The notes under the pieces are model-generated. The model worked only from the letters and a program-made list of their open reading frames with translations. It was not told the origin of the DNA and searched no databases. Source: Candidatus Woesebacteria bacterium (GTDB lineage: Bacteria; Patescibacteriota; Microgenomatia; UBA1400; MFAQ01). From it: 27,787 nucleotides of DNA. The position numbers and the translations under genes were made by a program. The DNA lies in the NCBI GenBank assembly GCA_020052895.1, contig JAGVOE010000009.1:1-27787 (forward strand), read 5' to 3'. Each line of letters starts with the position of its first letter. Position 1 is the stretch's first letter. Shown here in pieces: positions 22,723 to 27,787 of the stretch.

Positions 22723-23374
22723 TTTCAATGTAGAAGTAAAAAGATATTTCTGCCGTCACTCTTAGGCTCAAAGCTCTATTGGCTTGACCAATTTCCGTCG
22801 ACATCACCACGCTTTCTAGTTGAGCCAATCTATCCATGTTTTCCACCTCCTCCAAAAAAACTCTCACCGTTTCAGGGTCTCCGGAGACCGCAAAAGAGAT
22901 GCTGGATTTAATAATTTTATTGGCGTTTTTGGTCAGAGTCTTTGTCGACCACTCTCCCACCCCTTTTCCTTTTCCAAACAATTTAATTCCTGGCATAGAA
23001 ACGGTCTGCACTGTTAAGCCTCTCTTTCTGGCCAAAGACTCAATTCTCCCAGCCATATTATAGTAAGAAAACTTATCCGGTACCGCTTCGTCGAATAATC
23101 TCAGTTTATCTTGGAAGGTGCTCAGCTGATTTTGGGAATTAAAGACTTGAGCGATCTTATTGTCCGCTTTTTTGTCCACCGACTCGAGATCATCGATTCT
23201 TTTTTGTAAAGCAGCAATATTGGTCAGTGTCGGTCTAATGGCTGCCAAAATGAGGCCTGTCACTACAAATACCGACAAAATAATTTCCAGAGAAGCTTTT
23301 ATTTCAGGTCTTTGATAAATTAAACCAATTTTCTGGTAATAAAGTGAGTATTTTTCGTTGCTTAGTAGTGCCAT
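22712..23374 (-). CDS. PilO-like type IV pilus assembly protein
   Basis: 220 residues. A short cytoplasmic part, a membrane segment at about 29-47 (LEIILSVFVVTGLILAAI), then a coiled coil around KRIDDLESVDKKADNKIAQ, and a C-terminal alpha/beta domain. In the last, SISFAVSGDPETVRVFLEEV followed by RLAQLESVVM is typical of the PilO ferredoxin-like fold. PilO pairs with PilN in the inner membrane to align the pilus motor with the assembly platform. Its ATG overlaps the stop of the PilN-like gene (TAATG). Sequence similarity in this family is weak, so the call rests on architecture and gene order. Confidence 0.75.
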   Translation of the reverse strand: MALLSNEKYSLYYQKIGLIYQRPEIKASLEIILSVFVVTGLILAAIRPTLTNIAALQKRIDDLESVDKKADNKIAQVFNSQNQLSTFQDKLRLFDEAVPDKFSYYNMAGRIESLARKRGLTVQTVSMPGIKLFGKGKGVGEWSTKTLTKNANKIIKSSISFAVSGDPETVRVFLEEVENMDRLAQLESVVMSTEIGQANRALSLRVTAEISFYFYIENET

Positions 23375-23919
23375 TATTTAAAAGTAGCTTGGATATTAAA
23401 TTTGACTGCTCCTGATGTCTGGTCAAAGCTAGTCTCTTTCATCGATAAGTGCGATACCCCTTCCATCTTCTTTAAGCTCTTCAAAAGCTGGGCAAACCCC
23501 AGCTCTGAAGTGGACTCACCCACCATGCCGATACCGTTTCCATCGATAGATAGCTTTTCAAAGTGAACTCCACTCGGAACTAACTTAGTTAGACCATCAT
23601 ATTTTTGGCCAAAGGTGATGTTCTCGGATAGATAATCGCTAATCGGCGTTTGTTTGGCCAGTATCTTTCTCATCAATTTTTCGGTTTCCGCAAAGGTCTC
23701 TATTTGAACCTGTTTTTGGTCTACCACCTCCGACAAGTCATTTATTTTTTTATCAAAATAAAATCTCGATCCAAAGGCTAGTAGTACCACAAACTCAGTC
23801 AGCACCACCAAAACCCTTCCTGTCGTCGTGGCCCACAACAAGACCTTTCCTACAGTGGAAAACTCAAAACTATCTTTCGGTATTAAATTAATCTGAAAAA
23901 CTCCTTGCTGGGCAGCCAC
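23374..23919 (-). CDS. PilN-like type IV pilus assembly protein
   Basis: 181 residues from a GTG at 23919. FQINLIPKD (about 7-15) is the typical PilN opening (xxINLLP), which in known systems binds PilM. A membrane segment lies at about 33-52, followed by a coiled coil (NDLSEVVDQKQVQIETFAE) and a small alpha/beta domain with GVHFEKLSIDGNGIGMVGES. A PilO-like gene follows. No pilM, pilB, pilC or pilin gene is in the window, so the rest of the machine must be elsewhere. An extended -10 six bases before the GTG suggests that the cluster begins here as a leaderless message. Confidence 0.8.
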   Translation of the reverse strand: MAAQQGVFQINLIPKDSFEFSTVGKVLLWATTTGRVLVVLTEFVVLLAFGSRFYFDKKINDLSEVVDQKQVQIETFAETEKLMRKILAKQTPISDYLSENITFGQKYDGLTKLVPSGVHFEKLSIDGNGIGMVGESTSELGFAQLLKSLKKMEGVSHLSMKETSFDQTSGAVKFNIQATFK

Positions 23920-23925
23920 ACTTTC

Positions 23926-23934
23926 AGTGTATCA
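23926..23934 (-). promoter_or_regulatory. Extended -10 TGaTACACT before PilN-like gene
   Basis: On the minus strand TG, A, TACACT, then GAAAGT and the GTG at 23919. It likely starts the eight-gene surface cluster. Confidence 0.55.
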
Positions 23935-23962
23935 AATGGAACTCCCAAACACAAAGAAATGT

Positions 23963-24196
23963 CTATTTTACCTTCTTAGACAAGCGAGACTTTATCCTAT
24001 TGGCTTTACCTTTTTTAATGACACCTTTTTTGGCCGCTTTATCTACTGCCGAAAAAGCTTTGCTTAGAGACTCCAAAGAAAGCAGTTCCTTAAAGTTATC
24101 CATCGCTGTCTTGGCTTTGGTCTTGGTGGCTTTGTTAAAGATGGCTTTCTTTTTGTCGGCCCTAAGTTTTTTGATTGCAGATTTGGTTATAGGCAT
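23963..24196 (-). CDS. rpsT: Ribosomal protein S20
   Basis: 77 residues, very rich in lysine. It starts MPITKSAIKKLRADKKKA, has helices with AMDNFKELLSLES, and ends in KKGVIKKGKANRIKSRLSKK, the classic S20 C-terminal pattern. It is slightly shorter than E. coli S20 (87). It binds 16S rRNA in the small subunit. It has a clear extended -10 six bases before the ATG and is divergent from murJ. Confidence 0.95.
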   Translation of the reverse strand: MPITKSAIKKLRADKKKAIFNKATKTKAKTAMDNFKELLSLESLSKAFSAVDKAAKKGVIKKGKANRIKSRLSKKVK

Positions 24197-24202
24197 GCGA
24201 CT

Positions 24203-24211
24203 ATTTTATCA
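24203..24211 (-). promoter_or_regulatory. Extended -10 TGaTAAAAT before rpsT
   Basis: On the minus strand TG, A, TAAAAT, then AGTCGC and the ATG at 24196. The best example here of an extended -10 at leaderless spacing, and in front of a gene expected to be highly expressed. Confidence 0.6.
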
Positions 24212-24248
24212 CGCTCTCCTGCATCTGGCACATCGGACTCATCTGAAC

Positions 24249-24254
24249 TAAAAT
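24249..24254 (+). promoter_or_regulatory. -10-like TAAAAT six bases before murJ GTG start
   Basis: AACTAAAATAGTTGAGTGG spans the motif and the GTG at 24261. It matches the uvrD-like start at 17 of 19 positions. Confidence 0.55.
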
Positions 24255-24260
24255 AGTTGA

Positions 24261-25910
24261 GTGGTAAACAAGATAATCTCTAAATCTCAAGAATTTTTCA
24301 ATCGAAAAAGTAGTAGTATTCTCTCGGCAGCGGCTATCATCGCCGTCTCTTATCTCGGCTCAGCCATACTGGGTCTCATCAAAAATCACCTTCTGGCCGC
24401 CCGCTTTTTTGGTGGCATGGAAGCCGATCTCGACGTTTACTTCGCGGCTTTTGTCATTCCAGACACCATTTTTCAGCTTCTCGTCGTCGGAGCCGTCTCC
24501 GCCGCCTTTATTCCAGTCTATCAAGAATATTTTGAAAAAACCAAAGAAGAAGCTCACGATCTGGCTAACGCCGCTCTGACCGCTGTCGGCTCGGTCTTAT
24601 TTCTCGTTTCTTTGGTTATCGTCATCTTAGCGCGTCCTTTGGCTGGTCTGTTAGCTCACTTCTCTCCAGACAAGCTCGATCTCATGGCCAATCTGATTAG
24701 AATGATGTCGGTAGCTCAGATGCTTTTTGCTGTCTCCGCTTTTCTTACTGGAGTTCTCCAGTCGGAGCGCCGCTTTCTCATTCCCGCCATTGCTCCACTT
24801 CTTTACAATCTGGGAACTATTTTGGGAATCATCTTTTTCTCTTCACGTTTTGGTATTTACTCCGCCGCTATAGGAGTCGTTATCGGTGCCTTTCTCCACA
24901 TGGCCGTTCAGCTGCCCACCGCCCGCTCTCTTGGCTACTGGCCCAAGATCCACTGGCAGCCTCGCCACCCCGGTGTCTTATCCATGATCCGTCTTATGCC
25001 TCCTAGAGCTCTAGCCCTTGGTCTAGACCAAATTGAGCGCTGGGTGGCTGTCAATCTCACCTCTCTCCTGGCCGCTGGCTCGCTCTCCATCTTCAATTTT
25101 TCCCGTCAACTTTATGTTTTACCTATCTCCCTTTTTGGAGTCTCTCTTAGCCAAGCCTCTTTTCCTTCTCTGGCCAAAGAAGCCCTTTCCGCCGACAAGA
25201 CCCGCTTTAAGTCCACTCTCTCCAAAGCTATTTTGCAGATCTTCTTTTTTGCTCTTCCCGCCAGTGTCCTAGTCTTGGTTCTACGCATTCCCCTGGTTCG
25301 TCTTGCCTTTGGTGCCAAAAACTTTCCTTGGGAAGCCACTCTACTCACCGGTAAAGCTTTGGCTTTTCTCAGTATCTCAATCGCTCCTCAGGCTGTCACC
25401 AACTCTCTTACTCGGGCTCTTCACGCTCTAAAGGATACCAAAACCCCTCTCATCATCGGCTCGATCACCATGGTTACTTTTGTTGGTTTGGCTTATTTAT
25501 TTGGTCTTATCACTGAAAAGTCCGTCGCTGGTATCACTCTAGCTCTTTCTCTCGGTAATCTGCTCGACTTTGTTCTTTCTTACTGGGCTGTTCGATCTAA
25601 AGTGGGCTCTCTCGGCATCTCTCTCCGTATCATCAAGATGTTTATTGTCAGTCTGTTTACCGGCTTCTCTCTCTGGTTACCCATGCGTCTCCTCGACCAG
25701 CTTATTTTCGACACCACTCGGACAGTCCCTCTTATTATTCTTACTCTCACCGTTAGCGGTGTTGGTTTCAGTGTCTATCTCCTCTTTTGCTGGTTGTTTG
25801 GTATTGAAGAACTGCGGGACGTCATAGACATCATGAAAAAGATTGGTAATTGGCGTAAAATACTGGCCAGTAGCGACGAGGTTCTTGAAACTACTCCCAC
25901 CAGTATTTAA
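24261..25910 (+). CDS. murJ: Lipid II flippase MurJ (MviN family)
   Basis: 549 residues from a GTG, with about 14 membrane segments of the MOP/MATE-like fold. Characteristic blocks are IKNHLLAARFFGGMEADLDV, FVIPDTIFQLLVVGAVSAAF and IPVYQEYF in the first 90 residues. Further on come GVLQSERRFLIPAIAPLLYN and a later SRQLYVLPISLFGVSLSQAS. MurJ moves lipid-linked peptidoglycan precursor from the inner to the outer face of the membrane. The polar C-terminus (after about 515) is longer than the last helix requires and has no known motif. lepA follows two bases after the stop. With the FemAB and LCP genes it indicates active peptidoglycan synthesis. Confidence 0.95.
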   Translation: MVNKIISKSQEFFNRKSSSILSAAAIIAVSYLGSAILGLIKNHLLAARFFGGMEADLDVYFAAFVIPDTIFQLLVVGAVSAAFIPVYQEYFEKTKEEAHDLANAALTAVGSVLFLVSLVIVILARPLAGLLAHFSPDKLDLMANLIRMMSVAQMLFAVSAFLTGVLQSERRFLIPAIAPLLYNLGTILGIIFFSSRFGIYSAAIGVVIGAFLHMAVQLPTARSLGYWPKIHWQPRHPGVLSMIRLMPPRALALGLDQIERWVAVNLTSLLAAGSLSIFNFSRQLYVLPISLFGVSLSQASFPSLAKEALSADKTRFKSTLSKAILQIFFFALPASVLVLVLRIPLVRLAFGAKNFPWEATLLTGKALAFLSISIAPQAVTNSLTRALHALKDTKTPLIIGSITMVTFVGLAYLFGLITEKSVAGITLALSLGNLLDFVLSYWAVRSKVGSLGISLRIIKMFIVSLFTGFSLWLPMRLLDQLIFDTTRTVPLIILTLTVSGVGFSVYLLFCWLFGIEELRDVIDIMKKIGNWRKILASSDEVLETTPTSI

Positions 25911-25912
25911 CT

Positions 25913-27706
25913 ATGTCCAACTCAACTCGAAACTTTTCGATCATTGCCCACATCGACGCCGGTAAGTCTACCTTGGCTGATCGCATGCTGGAAATTACCG
26001 GCACCGTCCAGTCTGACAAAATTACCCCCCAACTTCTAGACACCAATCCGATTGAAAGAGAGCGGGGGATCACTATCAAGCTAGCTCCGGTGGCTATGAT
26101 GTACAAAGGTTTTACTCTCAATTTGATTGATACCCCTGGGCACGTCGACTTTAACTATGAAGTTGAACGGGCTCTGCAAGCTTGCGAAGGCGCTCTACTA
26201 CTAGTAGATGCCACCAAAGGAGTTCAAGCTCAGACGGTGGCCAATCTTCGTCTAGCCAAGAATCTCGGGCTTACTATAATTCCAGTTGTCAACAAGATCG
26301 ATGCCCCTCTCGCTGATGTCCCCGCCGCCACGCGTCAAATTAAACAGCTTTTAAACATCACTACCGAGCCATTTCTCATCTCTGCCAAAACCGGAGAAGG
26401 TGTTGAAAATTTATTAGACCACATCATCTCCAACCTACCTTCCCCACGCACCAGGAACCTCGCACCAACAACCAACAACTCTCCGTTATTCCAGGCCCTA
26501 GTCTTCAACTCCACCTTCGACACCCATCTCGGCGTCATTGCCTTTGTCAAAATAATTTCCGGCGATCTCCATACCGGCGATAAACTGGAATTTCTCAGCT
26601 CCGGCCAGTCTCTCGTCAGCTCTGAGATTGGCATTTTTTCTCCCGGCCGAACTCCCCAGAAAACTCTTACCACCGGCAATGTCGGCTACATCATCACCGG
26701 CATCAAAGACATTCGGCGCGTCTTGGTCGGAGACACCCTCTGCTTGGCTACTCAAAGTAAATTAGTCACCCCTATTCCTGGATTTAGAAAAATTCACCCC
26801 AACGTTTTCCTGGATCTTTATCCGGCCGAAGGATCTCAGTATCGTGATTTAATTGATGCGCTGGAAAAACTAAAGTTAAATGACTCTTCACTTACCACTC
26901 AAGGCATTAACTCTCCCATTTTAGGTCAAGGTGTCAAGGTAGGTTTCCTCGGCATGCTTCACGCCGAAGTGGTAGGGGAGAGGCTAGAGCGCGAATTTAA
27001 TCTGCCTGTCATCTCTGTCTCCCCCTCGGTCGAGTACAAGGTGCGCCTTCGCCATGGTGACGAAAAAATCTTTAGTTCGGCAGCTGATTTTCCAGATCCG
27101 GTTCTTATCGCCGAAGGTTTTGAGCCCATTGCCGCTGTCAACATCGTGGTGACTTCTCCCTATGTCGGTGCCGTCATGGAACTCTGCCAAGACCTTCGGG
27201 GTGACTTGATCAACGTTTCATATCTCGATGAATTAGTTGAGATTGAGTATTTATTACCCCTCATCGAAGTCATCACCGCTCTTCACGACAGTCTCAAAAG
27301 TGTTACTCAAGGTTTTGGCTCTTTAGATTACGAGCTAGCCGGCTGGCAAAAAGCAGAGCTCGTCAAGCTAGAAGTTCTTCTCAATCATGAGATTTTTGCT
27401 CCCATGAGTGTCATTACTGTTAAGCAAAAAGCTTATGCCAAAGGCAAAAAAATGGCCGAAAAGCTCAAAGAAGCCATTCCTCGTCAGCAGTTTGAAATTC
27501 CTATCCAAGTCACTATTGGTGGCCAGATTATCTCTCGTGAAACCATCAAAGCTTATCGTAAAGATGTCGACTCCAAGCTTCACGGTGGCGACTTTACCCG
27601 CAATCTCAAGCTTCTCAAAAAACAGAAAAAAGGTAAGGCTCGCATGAAGCAGTTCGGCCGCGTCTCCGTGCCTCAAGAAGCCTTCCTAGCCATCGCCAAG
27701 TCCTAG
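25913..27706 (+). CDS. lepA: Elongation factor 4 (LepA), ribosome-associated GTPase
   Basis: 597 residues, full length. The GTPase domain shows AHIDAGKST (12-20), ERERGITIK (switch region), DTPGHVDF and NKID. The G1 loop has Ala where LepA normally has His (AHIDHGKST), so it resembles EF-G at that position. Domain II, then EF-G-like domains (LGFLGMLHAEVVGERLEREF, and SPYVGAVMELCQDLRGD), and the LepA-specific C-terminal domain ending KGKARMKQFGRVSVPQEAF are all present. LepA back-translocates or remodels stalled ribosomes and aids initiation or 30S assembly. It starts two bases after murJ, so the two are probably co-transcribed. Confidence 0.97.
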   Translation: MSNSTRNFSIIAHIDAGKSTLADRMLEITGTVQSDKITPQLLDTNPIERERGITIKLAPVAMMYKGFTLNLIDTPGHVDFNYEVERALQACEGALLLVDATKGVQAQTVANLRLAKNLGLTIIPVVNKIDAPLADVPAATRQIKQLLNITTEPFLISAKTGEGVENLLDHIISNLPSPRTRNLAPTTNNSPLFQALVFNSTFDTHLGVIAFVKIISGDLHTGDKLEFLSSGQSLVSSEIGIFSPGRTPQKTLTTGNVGYIITGIKDIRRVLVGDTLCLATQSKLVTPIPGFRKIHPNVFLDLYPAEGSQYRDLIDALEKLKLNDSSLTTQGINSPILGQGVKVGFLGMLHAEVVGERLEREFNLPVISVSPSVEYKVRLRHGDEKIFSSAADFPDPVLIAEGFEPIAAVNIVVTSPYVGAVMELCQDLRGDLINVSYLDELVEIEYLLPLIEVITALHDSLKSVTQGFGSLDYELAGWQKAELVKLEVLLNHEIFAPMSVITVKQKAYAKGKKMAEKLKEAIPRQQFEIPIQVTIGGQIISRETIKAYRKDVDSKLHGGDFTRNLKLLKKQKKGKARMKQFGRVSVPQEAFLAIAKS

Positions 27707-27715
27707 TGGTACAAT
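27707..27715 (+). promoter_or_regulatory. Extended -10 TGgTACAAT
   Basis: TG, G, TACAAT directly after the lepA stop, followed by a leader of roughly 40 bases before the ATG at 27761. This is the second leadered promoter in the window. Confidence 0.5.
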
Positions 27716-27750
27716 ACCCCATAACCAATAATCTGTTCTTTCACAATAAA

Positions 27751-27755
27751 AGGAG
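27751..27755 (+). promoter_or_regulatory. Ribosome binding site AGGAG
   Basis: AGGAG lies five bases before the ATG at 27761. Besides the gene at 5360 this is the only well-placed Shine-Dalgarno sequence found. Confidence 0.7.
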
Positions 27756-27760
27756 TGAGA

Positions 27761-27787
27761 ATGAGCGAAAAGAAAACTACGCCTCTA
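27761..27787 (+). CDS. Start of a gene cut by the window edge
   Basis: Nine codons, MSEKKTTPL, follow a good ribosome binding site. Too little is present to identify the protein. The signals resemble those of the orphan gene at 5360, which may point to high or separately controlled expression. Confidence 0.65.

Noticed and set aside
1..27787. Possible recoding of TGA as glycine, known in some CPR lineages
   Set aside because: TGA ends several well-defined proteins at sensible positions (5003-5005, 9586-9588, 15309-15311), and no in-frame TGA interrupts a conserved domain.

Overview
The window is a gene-dense bacterial chromosome segment that most resembles a member of the Candidate Phyla Radiation (Patescibacteria), probably a Microgenomates-type lineage. 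This placement is an inference. It rests on compact genes with tiny or overlapping junctions, a DUF2298 (YYY) membrane protein, PilN/PilO-like genes beside single-pass surface proteins with PT-rich linkers, paired FemAB genes, and dispersed palindromic repeats of the GTCATTGCGAG and GTCATTCC type. TGA is used as a normal stop (for example at 5003-5005, 9586-9588 and 15309-15311), so the TGA-as-glycine code of some CPR lineages does not apply. No tRNA, rRNA, CRISPR array or transposase was seen.

Layout. 1-1000: a partial TrpR/YerC-like regulator and a small membrane protein, both on the minus strand and set among dispersed repeats. 1007-5005: rmuC followed by a 1000-residue helicase-nuclease, a likely DNA-end-processing operon. 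5006-5359: a 354-base gap with promoter-like signals and no convincing gene. 5360-5986: an unrecognised protein with a strong ribosome binding site and a terminator. 6038-9647: an acyltransferase-like gene (minus), then AlkA-type glycosylase, TspO, M50-like membrane protease, uracil-DNA glycosylase and an OB-fold protein (plus). 9586-13487: two FemAB genes and a UvrD/PcrA helicase (minus). 13557-15322: tpiA and a LytR-CpsA-Psr protein (plus). 15309-23919: a tightly packed minus-strand cluster of eight genes running PilN-like, PilO-like, small membrane protein, FN3/Ig surface protein, repeat-rich surface protein, LPETG-type surface protein, FAD oxidoreductase and DUF2298 protein. 23963-27706: rpsT (minus), murJ and lepA (plus). 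A further gene begins at 27761.

Function. Much of the window serves the cell envelope: MurJ (lipid II flipping), FemAB (peptide bridges), LCP (glycopolymer attachment), and the pilus/surface cluster with possible glycosylation enzymes. A second theme is DNA repair: RmuC, the helicase-nuclease, AlkA, Ung and UvrD.

Two features run through the window. First, about ten start codons are preceded by a -10-like hexamer (TAAAAT, TACAAT and similar) only 5 to 7 bases upstream, the geometry expected of leaderless mRNAs. This helped choose several starts. Second, dispersed repeats occur not only between genes but inside reading frames, where they encode parts of at least three proteins.
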